A stretch of DNA of 31,428 bases, from contig DASYCO010000030.1 of the NCBI GenBank assembly GCA_036500145.1, positions 1 to 31,428 of the forward strand, written 5' to 3'. Source of the DNA: CAMAVH01 sp036500145. GTDB lineage: Bacteria; Pseudomonadota; Alphaproteobacteria; SMXQ01. Shown piece after piece: positions 7,239 through 13,452 of this stretch. How positions within the stretch are numbered: position 1 is the first letter of the stretch; every line of letters begins with the position of its first letter. The position numbers and the translations under genes are program-made. Under the pieces are notes generated by a model. It did no database searches. It was given only the letters and a program-made list of their open reading frames with translations, and had not been told where the DNA came from.

Positions 7239-8078
7239 ATGCAGTTGAACCGCGCCGAAGTCGAACAGTTCATCGACCGCGCCCTGGCCGAGGACGTTGG
7301 CCGCGGCGACCTGACGAGCAACGCCACCATTCCCGAAGGCACCCAGTTCAAGGTCGCCATGGTCTCGCGCCAGGAAGTGGTGGTCTGCGGCATCGGCATC
7401 GCCATGGCCGTGTTCAAGCGCGTCCTGCCGCAGCTCGAGTGCAGCCCGCTGGTCAAGGACGGCGACAAGGTCGGCCCCAAGACGGTGCTGGCCCGCATCG
7501 AGGGCGACGCGCGCGCCATCCTCGTCGCGGAACGCACCGCCCTGAACATCCTGCAGCACCTTTCCGGCATCGCGACCATGACGCGGCGCTACGCCGAACT
7601 GGTCGAAGGAACGGGCGCCACGCTCATCGACACCCGCAAAACCATCCCCACGCTGCGCAATTTAGCCAAATACGCCAGTTACATGGGTGGCGCGCGCAAC
7701 CACCGCATCCGCCTCGACGACGGCGTTTTGATCAAAGACAACCATATCGCCGCCTGCGGCAGCCTGACGTCGGCCGTCCAGCGTGCCAAACGCGCAACAC
7801 CCGCCCTCACCATCGTCGAGGTGGAGTGCGACACCCTCGACCAGGTGCGCGAGGCGGTCGCCGCGGGCGCCGGGATGATCCTGCTCGACAACATGGAGGC
7901 GGCGACGATGAAGGAGGCGGTGAAGATCGCCGACGGCCGCGCCGTGCTCGAAGCGTCGGGCGGCATTACCCTGGAAACCATACGCGACAAGGCTTCCAGC
8001 GGCGTCGACTTCGTCTCCGTGGGTCGCATGACTCAGTCCGCGCCGGCCGTCGACATCGGTCTCGACTACGGAGTCTGA
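7239..8078 (+). CDS. nadC: Nicotinate-nucleotide pyrophosphorylase (quinolinate phosphoribosyltransferase)
   Basis: NadC joins quinolinate and phosphoribosyl pyrophosphate to give nicotinate mononucleotide and CO2. The 279-residue length is normal. The N-terminus has ALAEDVGRGDLTS (15-27). The active-site block begins DTRKTIPTLR (131-140) and continues through GGARNHRIRLDDGVLIKDNH (150-169), supplying the Arg/Lys/His residues that grip the two substrates. The C-terminal half shows VEVE, LLDNM and EASGGI at the ends of barrel strands. RKTIPTLR and GGARNHR differ slightly from the commonest forms (RKTTPGLR, GGGxNHR) but keep the charged residues. Probably co-transcribed with nadA. Confidence 0.95.
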   Translation: MQLNRAEVEQFIDRALAEDVGRGDLTSNATIPEGTQFKVAMVSRQEVVVCGIGIAMAVFKRVLPQLECSPLVKDGDKVGPKTVLARIEGDARAILVAERTALNILQHLSGIATMTRRYAELVEGTGATLIDTRKTIPTLRNLAKYASYMGGARNHRIRLDDGVLIKDNHIAACGSLTSAVQRAKRATPALTIVEVECDTLDQVREAVAAGAGMILLDNMEAATMKEAVKIADGRAVLEASGGITLETIRDKASSGVDFVSVGRMTQSAPAVDIGLDYGV

Positions 8079-8085
8079 GGCGCGC

Positions 8086-8117
8086 TTCGCTCGTCGCGCG
8101 CATGCGCGGCGAGCGAA
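8086..8117 (+). terminator. Hairpin just after nadC
   Basis: Arms 8086-8099 and 8104-8117 pair over 14 positions with one T-G wobble (8094/8109) and loop GCAT. It begins eight bases after the nadC stop. There is no T-run after it, so it may protect the mRNA 3' end or act with Rho rather than terminate by itself. Confidence 0.55.
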
Positions 8118-8150
8118 CCAAATGAGTCGCCGCGCGTTCGCCGCGACGCG

Positions 8151-8176
8151 AAAACGAATCGAAAAACGAATCGAAA
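8151..8176. repeat. 12-base tandem repeat
   Basis: The 14-base word AAAACGAATCGAAA occurs at 8151-8164 and again at 8163-8176, giving a 12-base period. The region around it is dense in related CGAAnCGA words. Its role is unknown. Confidence 0.7.
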
Positions 8177-8261
8177 GACCTCTTCGGAGGATCGAATTAC
8201 GCGTCGAACGAGTCGCGTGAGGCGAAAAAAACGACTCGAATCGTCTCCGCAAGTCATTTTT

Positions 8262-8323
8262 TTATTTTCTACGAATCAATTTTGGATAATTATGCGCGTC
8301 GAGAGTCTGGCTTACGGACTCTC
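8262..8323 (+). promoter_or_regulatory. Possible mdh promoter with a 5' leader hairpin
   Basis: GATAAT at 8285-8290 resembles a -10 box, and the T-rich stretch around 8256-8267 could serve as a weak -35. If so, transcription would begin near 8297, and the new RNA would open with a hairpin of arms GAGAGTC (8301-8307) and GACTCTC (8317-8323), giving mdh an untranslated leader of about 300 bases. The boxes are guesses; the hairpin is directly visible. Confidence 0.3.
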
Positions 8324-8596
8324 CGGCGGTGACGAGTGCCGCACGATCGGTCGATGAAGACGACGAGTGAGACGACCGGTCGATGACGCGAGACGCGCTT
8401 CTCTTCGAGGCCCACAGGTTCGATCCGGGCAGCGAGGCACACGGCGAGATCGCGGACGGCAGTCGACTAAGCGTTACGCTTCGAAGCAGAGGCGACAGCG
8501 CAGCAGCGTCGTGGTGAGGACCGAATTCATTTGGATCGCGTCGCGCTTATCTGTTTCGTGCAGTCCCGTTCGTGACGTGAAGATCAAGGAGTGTTG

Positions 8597-9559
8597 ATGG
8601 CTCGTAAGAAAATCGCCCTGATTGGCGGCGGCAACATCGGTGGCACCTTGGCCCACCTGGCTGCGCTGAAGGAACTGGGCGATGTCGTCTTGTTCGATAT
8701 CGTTGACGGCCTGCCGCAGGGCAAGGCCCTGGACCTGGCGGAATCGGCGCCCATCGAGGGTTTCAACGCCGCCGTCACCGGCGCCAACGACTATTCCGCC
8801 ATCAAGGGCGCCGACGTGGTGATCGTCACTGCCGGCGTCGCCCGCAAGCCGGGCATGAGCCGCGACGACCTGATCGGGATCAACACCAAGGTCGTCTCCA
8901 GCGTCGGCGCCGCCATTAAAGAGCATTGCCCCGGGGCCTTCGTCATCGTCATCACCAACCCGCTCGACGTGATGGTGCTGATCATGAAGGAAGCCTCCGG
9001 CCTGCCCGCGGAGCGGGTGGTCGGCATGGCCGGCGTGCTCGACGCCGCCCGTTTCCGCTATTTCCTCGCCGAGGAGTTCAAGGTCTCGGTCGAAGACGTG
9101 AATGCCTACGTCCTGGGCGGCCACGGCGACACCATGGTGCCGCTGATCCGCTACTCGAGCGTCGGCGGCCTGCCGATTCCCGACCTGGTGAAGATGGGTT
9201 GGAGCACGGACAAGCGGATCGAAGAGATCGTGCAGCGCACCCGCGACGGCGGTGCGGAGATTGTCGCCCTGTTGAAGACCGGTTCGGCGTTCTACGCCCC
9301 GGCTTCCGCGGCGATCCAGATGGCGGAGTCCTTCTTGAAGGACCAGAAGCGGGTCTTGCCCTGCGCCGCCTATCTGCAAGGTGAATATGGGGTCAATGGA
9401 GTCTATGTGGGCGTGCCCGTCGTCATCGGCGCCGGCGGGGTTGAGCGCATCATCGAGATTCCTTTGAGTAAGGACGAAAAGGCCATGTTTGATAAATCCG
9501 TGTCAGCCGTGGAAGGGCTGATTACGGCGGCCAAGTCCTTACAAAATAAGACGTCCTAA
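8597..9559 (+). CDS. mdh: Malate dehydrogenase
   Basis: Mdh interconverts malate and oxaloacetate with NAD+, closing the TCA cycle. The 320-residue, lactate-dehydrogenase-like form is the usual alphaproteobacterial type. The Rossmann motif is IGGGNIGG (9-16), the substrate loop is VARKPGMSRDD (81-91) with Arg83 and Arg89, ITNPLDVMV follows at 119-127, and the catalytic His176 lies in GGHGDTM. Arg in ARKPGM favours malate over lactate. I chose the ATG at 8597 over the in-frame GTG and TTG just before it, because AAGGAG (8586-8591) is then five bases upstream. The last 50 codons are noticeably less GC-biased than neighbouring genes. Confidence 0.97.
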   Translation: MARKKIALIGGGNIGGTLAHLAALKELGDVVLFDIVDGLPQGKALDLAESAPIEGFNAAVTGANDYSAIKGADVVIVTAGVARKPGMSRDDLIGINTKVVSSVGAAIKEHCPGAFVIVITNPLDVMVLIMKEASGLPAERVVGMAGVLDAARFRYFLAEEFKVSVEDVNAYVLGGHGDTMVPLIRYSSVGGLPIPDLVKMGWSTDKRIEEIVQRTRDGGAEIVALLKTGSAFYAPASAAIQMAESFLKDQKRVLPCAAYLQGEYGVNGVYVGVPVVIGAGGVERIIEIPLSKDEKAMFDKSVSAVEGLITAAKSLQNKTS

Positions 9560-9617
9560 TCAGGGCAGACCACGCGTAAAGACGACATATCAACAAACAA
9601 CGAAATGAGAGCAGAAA

Positions 9618-9707
9618 ATGGTTAAGAAGCCCGCGAAGAAGAAGGTTGCCAAGAAGGCCAAGGTTGCGAAGAAGGCGAAGAAGAAGGTCGCCGCGAAGAA
9701 GAAGTAA
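9618..9707 (+). CDS. 29-residue lysine/alanine-rich histone-H1-like peptide
   Basis: The ATG at 9618 opens a 29-codon frame made only of Lys (16), Ala (7), Val (4), one Pro and the start Met, in a KKVAKKA rhythm; every lysine is AAG. It resembles the basic tails of bacterial histone-H1-like proteins and short alphaproteobacterial AKK peptides, so nucleic-acid binding is a fair inference, not a demonstrated role. It lies 58 bases after mdh on the same strand and before two strong hairpins, which suggests a shared transcript. Upstream is only a weak GAGAGC as ribosome-binding site. It could be a spurious low-complexity frame, but the clean start, stop and codon choice favour a real gene. Confidence 0.6.
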   Translation: MVKKPAKKKVAKKAKVAKKAKKKVAAKKK

Positions 9708-9725
9708 TTTTCTTCTTTTGACTTC

Positions 9726-9770
9726 GGTCCGGGACAACCTTTCAGCTTCGGCTGATCTGGTTCCCGGACC
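9726..9770 (+). terminator. Long UUCG-capped hairpin after the basic peptide gene
   Basis: The outer arms GGTCCGGG (9726-9733) and CCCGGACC (9763-9770) pair over 8 bp. Inside them AACC (9736-9739) pairs with GGTT (9759-9762), and TCAGC (9742-9746) pairs with GCTGA (9751-9755), closed by the extra-stable C(UUCG)G tetraloop. It starts 18 bases after the stop. No T-run follows, so it may be an mRNA 3' stabiliser or a small RNA rather than a simple terminator. Confidence 0.6.
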
Positions 9771-9781
9771 AGCCTTCCTGA

Positions 9782-9819
9782 CCCGCCCCGCCCGTCGCTC
9801 ACGCGATGGGCGGGGCGGG
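9782..9819 (+). terminator. 17-bp GC-rich hairpin
   Basis: Arms 9782-9798 and 9803-9819 pair without a bulge (12 GC pairs at the base, one G-T wobble at 9794/9807, then four more pairs), with loop TCAC. It follows the UUCG hairpin by 11 bases. Only a short TTT lies after it. It is the longest perfect stem in the window and probably ends or stabilises the mdh transcript. Confidence 0.6.
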
Positions 9820-9876
9820 CACGTTTCAGGGGTAAGGCAACTTGGGCGTCGAGCCCCGATATTTTTTGCCGACGCC

Positions 9877-9897
9877 GCCGGATCGAGTCCGGCTTTT
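9877..9897 (+). terminator. Intrinsic-terminator-like hairpin
   Basis: A 6-bp stem, GCCGGA (9877-9882) and TCCGGC (9888-9893), with loop TCGAG is followed by TTTT. It would be a last stop for transcripts from mdh. The stem is short, so efficiency is uncertain. Confidence 0.5.
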
Positions 9898-10149
9898 CGT
9901 CTCCGCCCGTCGGGCGTGACGCCGCTCCGCCATAGTGATCGCGCGCAATATCAGGCCGCCGGCTACGTCGTCGGCCGGCGCCGAACATTGCATTCATTTT
10001 CCGCTGCGAAATCCCCCGCAAGATGGTCGTCGCAGGTGATCTGAAAATGAGATCGATCTTCGCTATGGCACCCATGGGGCTTTAAGCCCTTATTTTTCAG
10101 CATTTATCTTCCAGTTCCGGCGCAAATTTTCAAAAGAAATTATGCATAC

Positions 10150-10187
10150 AATTCAGATTGAATTTTGTGGCCTTATTAATTCACTAT
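10150..10187 (+). promoter_or_regulatory. Palindromic operator-like site in an AT-rich upstream region
   Basis: AATTCA (10150-10155) and TGAATT (10159-10164) form a perfect inverted repeat with a three-base centre. The core ATTCA-N3-TGAAT fits the T-N11-A shape of LysR-type boxes, though many regulators use such sites. TTGAAT at 10158-10163 could be a -35, with CACTAT at 10182-10187 as a poor -10. It lies about 280 bases before the Bug-family gene. Confidence 0.35.
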
Positions 10188-10445
10188 AGCGTCGCTAAAA
10201 AATAAGAGCCGAAGGCCAGCTCAAGGGTCCGGCGTCTGCTTCCCGTCTTCGAACGAGAGCAGGGACAGGGGCTTCGTAAACCAAAGCGTAAAAGGCAGGC
10301 GGATCGGCGAAGCGCTGGTTGGCCAAGGCTAAAGGCCGGATGCTCAGGCTTCGTCGAGGCCGGGCAACCTTGCGCTGGGCGATCTTGCGCCCGGCGATTT
10401 GCGTAAGACGCGACATAAGCGTCGGTGACCTGGGAGATGTGGAAG

Positions 10446-11546
10446 ATGCGCGACAACAAGAGACTCGAGAAGAATCTGCGCGGGCGCGGCCCGCTGCTCG
10501 CCTGCCTGGTGGCGGCCGGCGTCCTGGCCGGCTGGGCGCCGCGCGCCTCGGCGCAAGAGAGCAATTTCTACGCGGGCAAGACCATCGACCTCTACATCGG
10601 CTATGACGCCGGCTCGACCTACGACCTTTACGCGCGCTTGCTCGGCGAGCACATCGGCCATTTCCTGGCCGGCAAGCCGAACGTCATCTCGCGCAACATG
10701 ACCGGCGCCAGCAGCATGCGCGTCATGAGCTACCTGCAGCAGGCGGCGAACAAGGACGGCACCGCATGGGGCGCCGTCGACCGCAACGTGCCCGTCGAGC
10801 CCATCCTCTATGGCGGCGATTCGATCGCGCCCTTCAAGAACCCGCTGGACTACCGCTGGATCGGCAGCCTCAACACCGAGGTCGGCGTCGCCGTCGTGTG
10901 GCACACCACGGGGATGAAGACCTGGGAAGAGGCGCTGACGCGGCCGACGATCGTCGGCATGGCCGGCGCGCAGGGCGGCATCGGCGCCCGCGTGCTGAAC
11001 AGCATTCTCGACACGAAGTTCCAGCAGGTCTGCTGCTACGGCTCGGACGCCAACCAGAATCTCGCCCTCGAACGCGGCGAGATCGAAGGCCGCATCGGCT
11101 GGTCCTGGTCGAGCCTCAAGTTCACCAGCATGGAATGGCTGCAAAGCGGCAAGATCACGCTCCTGATGCAGATCGGCCTGCAGAAGAACGCGGAAATCCC
11201 TGCCGACATCCCGCTGGTCCTCGACCTCGCCAAGACCGAGAAGGACAAGTCGGCCCTCAAGATCATCTTCGCGAACCAGTCCGTCGGCCGGCCCTACGTC
11301 ATGCCGCCCGGCGTGCCCGCCGCCCGCGTCGTCGAGGTGCAGCATGCCTTCGAAGCGATGATGAAGGATCCGGCGTTCCTCGCCGACGCGGCGAAGCGCC
11401 GCCTCGAAATCACCGACCCGAAGTCCGGCGAGGAGATCGAGGAGATTCTGCGCGACGTCTATGCGTCGTCCGACGAAGCCATCGCCACGGCGCGCTACTC
11501 GATCAAGTCGGGTTCGTACAAGGTGAAGGACGAAGGCAAGAAATGA
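10446..11546 (+). CDS. Bug/TctC-family periplasmic solute-binding protein
   Basis: This 366-residue exported protein looks like the substrate-binding component of tripartite tricarboxylate transporters (Bug family). The family-like opening is TIDLYIGYDAGSTYDLYARLLGEHI, followed by NMTGASSMRVMSYLQQAANKDGT, matching the usual NxPGAGS and KDGT segments. The signal peptide has a basic start, a hydrophobic core at about 16-30 and a likely cut after ASA (36). I chose the ATG at 10446 because GGGAG (10432-10436) is about nine bases upstream; GTG 10425 and ATG 10437 are alternatives. No TctA or TctB membrane partners are nearby, so it is an orphan. The substrate is unknown; the linked oxygenase hints at an aromatic or organic acid. 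Very likely co-transcribed with the next gene. Confidence 0.8.
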   Translation: MRDNKRLEKNLRGRGPLLACLVAAGVLAGWAPRASAQESNFYAGKTIDLYIGYDAGSTYDLYARLLGEHIGHFLAGKPNVISRNMTGASSMRVMSYLQQAANKDGTAWGAVDRNVPVEPILYGGDSIAPFKNPLDYRWIGSLNTEVGVAVVWHTTGMKTWEEALTRPTIVGMAGAQGGIGARVLNSILDTKFQQVCCYGSDANQNLALERGEIEGRIGWSWSSLKFTSMEWLQSGKITLLMQIGLQKNAEIPADIPLVLDLAKTEKDKSALKIIFANQSVGRPYVMPPGVPAARVVEVQHAFEAMMKDPAFLADAAKRRLEITDPKSGEEIEEILRDVYASSDEAIATARYSIKSGSYKVKDEGKK

Positions 11547-11586
11547 CCGCAGGCTTTCACCTGCGAATGAAAGAGAGGGATCGCCC

Positions 11587-12849
11587 ATGCTGACCAAAGA
11601 GCAAAACGACCTACTCACCCGCACGGGCCCCGGCACGCCGGGCGGCAAGCTCCTGCGCAGCTATTGGCAGCCCATCGCGGCGTCGCAGGAAATCCCGCCC
11701 GGCGGCGATCCGCTGCCGATCCGCATCATGAGCGAAGACCTGGTTCTGTTCCGGAACGAGAAGGACGAGCTCGGCCTGATCCAGCGCAACTGCCCGCACC
11801 GCGGCACCGATCTGTCCTACGGCCGCGTCGAGAACGGCGGCCTGCGCTGCCTCTATCATGGCTGGCTGTTCGACAAGGACGGCAAGTGCCTGGAGCAGCC
11901 GGCCGAGAAGCGCAGCTTCTGCGACAGCGTGAAGCTCGTCTCCTACCCGGTGCAGGAGAAGGGCGGCGCCATCTGGACCTACATGGGCGAGGGCGAGCCG
12001 CCGCTCATTCCCGACTTCCAGTTCCTGACGGCGCCCGAGCCCAATCGCTGGACCTACCGCTCCGTCCAGATGTGCAACTGGTTCCAGGGCGTCGAAAGCT
12101 CCATCGATCCCGTGCACACGACCTATCTGCATCGCCTGCCACCTGGCAACCGCAGCATCCGCTCGGGCAACGACGTGCTTGCCCTGCGCGGCAGCGAGCC
12201 GCCGGAAGTGAGCAGCGAGGCGACGAACTTCGGCCGGCGGATCTTCGCCCTTCACACCTCCGCCGACGGCCACAAGTACCTGCGCGTCAACAATTACGCC
12301 TATCCCAACGGCGCCATGCCCTCGACGGGCACCGGCAGCGCCGGATACCAGGGCCGCATCTACGTGCCGATGGACGATGATTCCCATTGCACCTTCGAAT
12401 TCATCTATCGGCATTCGGAGCCGCTGGACAAGCCGTCGCTGCTGAAGTTCCGCCAGGCCAACATCGCGCCCGATCACCGCTACATCCGTCGGCCGGAAAA
12501 CCGCTATCTGCAAGATCGCGAAGAGCTGAAGCGCAACGACAGCTTCTGCGGCATGGGGCAGTATTTCCCGGCCCATGACGCCTTCGCCGTCGAAACCCAG
12601 GGCGGCATTCGCGATCGCACCAAGGAGAACCTCGGCTCGAGCGACGTCGTGATCGCGGCGGTCACCAAGTCGCTGCTCGGCGCGATCAAGGACATGCAGG
12701 CGGGCAAAGAGGCCCCCGGGCTCGTGCGCGAGCATCCGGAGAGGTATCTCGACGAATTCCTCTGCGTCGAGACCGCCATCGAGGCGGACGAGGACGGCCC
12801 GAGCTATTGCCGCCGGGTGTTCGCCAACCGCAAGGCGGCCGCCGAATAG
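11587..12849 (+). CDS. Rieske non-heme iron oxygenase, phthalate-dioxygenase-like large subunit
   Basis: This 420-residue protein is a ring-hydroxylating or demethylating oxygenase subunit. The Rieske [2Fe-2S] ligands are Cys69, His71, Cys88 and His91 (NCPHRG and CLYHGW). The mononuclear iron site shows Asp174, His177 and His182 in the pattern D-x2-H-x4-H, where Asp bridges to the neighbouring subunit's Rieske centre. GGIRDRTKENLGSSD near 338-352 matches the C-terminal family segment that supplies the third iron ligand. A GAGGGA ribosome-binding site ends six bases before the ATG. The reductase that must feed it electrons is not in the window. The substrate cannot be told; the class includes phthalate, vanillate and other aromatic-acid enzymes. 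It lies 40 bases after the Bug-family gene. Confidence 0.88.
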   Translation: MLTKEQNDLLTRTGPGTPGGKLLRSYWQPIAASQEIPPGGDPLPIRIMSEDLVLFRNEKDELGLIQRNCPHRGTDLSYGRVENGGLRCLYHGWLFDKDGKCLEQPAEKRSFCDSVKLVSYPVQEKGGAIWTYMGEGEPPLIPDFQFLTAPEPNRWTYRSVQMCNWFQGVESSIDPVHTTYLHRLPPGNRSIRSGNDVLALRGSEPPEVSSEATNFGRRIFALHTSADGHKYLRVNNYAYPNGAMPSTGTGSAGYQGRIYVPMDDDSHCTFEFIYRHSEPLDKPSLLKFRQANIAPDHRYIRRPENRYLQDREELKRNDSFCGMGQYFPAHDAFAVETQGGIRDRTKENLGSSDVVIAAVTKSLLGAIKDMQAGKEAPGLVREHPERYLDEFLCVETAIEADEDGPSYCRRVFANRKAAAE

Positions 12850-12863
12850 ATGCGTTCGCCGTT

Positions 12864-12892
12864 GTCCGCGTGCCGTGACCCGGCGCGCGGAC
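12864..12892 (+). terminator. Hairpin after the Rieske oxygenase gene
   Basis: GTCCGCG (12864-12870) pairs with CGCGGAC (12886-12892), extended by one T-G wobble and GCC/GGC to 11 positions with a seven-base loop. It begins 14 bases after the stop. No T-run follows, so termination strength is uncertain. Confidence 0.5.
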
Positions 12893-13239
12893 GCTGCGGC
12901 GGCCGGCTGCGCCATCCATCGCTTAGGCGCGACGGCAGGGCGTGGCGGCTTCCAGTCCCGGTCAGCCCAGGCGTCGCCTCTTGCGGCGGCCAGCCGTCGG
13001 CAATTCCCCACACTTATATATAGACCGCTTCGCAGGCCTCCATTCGGGGGCCCATTTCGTATTTAATTCATTGTTTTAATTAATAAATCCAGTCTATCGG
13101 ACCGTTTTTGGGCTGGGGCGCTTTCGACTGCCCGACAGGGTGGCGAAACCGAAGGCCCGGGGTCCGCTGCGGAGGAAAATCCGTCTGTCCTCCTGGGTGG
13201 GTCGAAACGGCCTGGCCGGCTGCCTAAGGCCGGCGCAGA

Positions 13240-13267
13240 ATTGCGACAAGGGCCTGACATTGCGACA
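13240..13267 (+). promoter_or_regulatory. Direct repeat ATTGCGACA upstream of sucC
   Basis: ATTGCGACA occurs at 13240-13248 and 13259-13267, 19 bases apart start to start, close to two helical turns. Such spacing suits two protein units binding one face of the DNA, and TTGCGA could also be a -35. No matching -10 is clear. It lies about 190 bases before the sucC ATG. Confidence 0.35.
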
Positions 13268-13452
13268 GAAAATGGCAGGGAATCTGCCCTTAAACGGTTG
13301 ATCCGAAAAGCGAGGGTGATAGATTACGCGGCACCGCACCCGGCCAGGGGCGGCGGCCAATGACGGCCGCGGCTGCGCCGGGCACGTGTCTTTCGAGAGC
13401 CGCATCGACGGCGCTCCTGCCGCATGCATGATCTGCAAAACATCGGGCGAAA

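Larger units (their letters stand above)
8079..8596. other. 518-base repeat- and hairpin-rich gap before mdh
   Basis: No confident gene lies here. The stretch is unusually rich in GACGA, TCGA and GAATCG words. It has a 12-base tandem repeat (8151-8176), a direct repeat CGGTCGATGA at 8348-8357 and 8377-8386, a UUCG-loop mini-hairpin (CCTC 8179-8182, GAGG 8187-8190) and an AT-rich patch at 8251-8290. Short frames at 8122-8220 (32 codons) and 8383-8517 (44 codons) lack a ribosome-binding site. A TTCGATC word near 8421 looks like a tRNA T-loop, but no cloverleaf can be built around it. Confidence 0.6.
9708..10445. other. 738-base gap between the basic peptide gene and the Bug-family gene
   Basis: The first part holds the two long hairpins annotated separately. 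A terminator-like hairpin follows at 9877-9897, and a short one (GGGCT 10077-10081, AGCCC 10085-10089, then TTATTTTT) comes next. From about 10090 to 10200 the sequence turns AT-rich and carries a small perfect palindrome (10150-10164), the likely control region of the downstream pair. Frames on either strand here, such as a 73-codon minus frame at 10195-10416, lack ribosome-binding sites and recognisable content, so I call no gene. Confidence 0.55.
12850..13452. other. 603-base gap upstream of sucC
   Basis: No gene is visible. After the oxygenase hairpin there is an AT-rich zone (13010-13090) with TATATATA at about 13015-13022, a hairpin of arms GGCCTCC (13035-13041) and GGGGGCC (13046-13052) with one T-G pair, and an inverted TTAATT/AATTAA (13063-13068, 13078-13083). 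Further on are a GCCGGC inverted pair (about 13216-13235), two ATTGCGACA copies, and a small hairpin (GGCAG 13274-13278, CTGCC 13284-13288). This is the likely control region of the suc operon. Confidence 0.55.

Noticed and set aside
8348..8386. CRISPR-like direct repeat CGGTCGATGA
   Set aside because: Only two 10-base copies 29 bases apart, with no further units and no cas genes.
8395..8445. Possible tRNA around TTCGATC near 8421
   Set aside because: The word looks like a T-loop, but the flanks do not form a T-stem, and no anticodon or acceptor arm can be built.
8383..8517. 44-codon plus-strand frame in the mdh leader
   Set aside because: Third-position GC is protein-like, but no ribosome-binding site precedes it and nothing is recognisable in the product.
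10195..10416. 73-codon minus-strand frame before the Bug-family gene
   Set aside because: The residues look passable, but there is no ribosome-binding site, no family resemblance and no partner gene.
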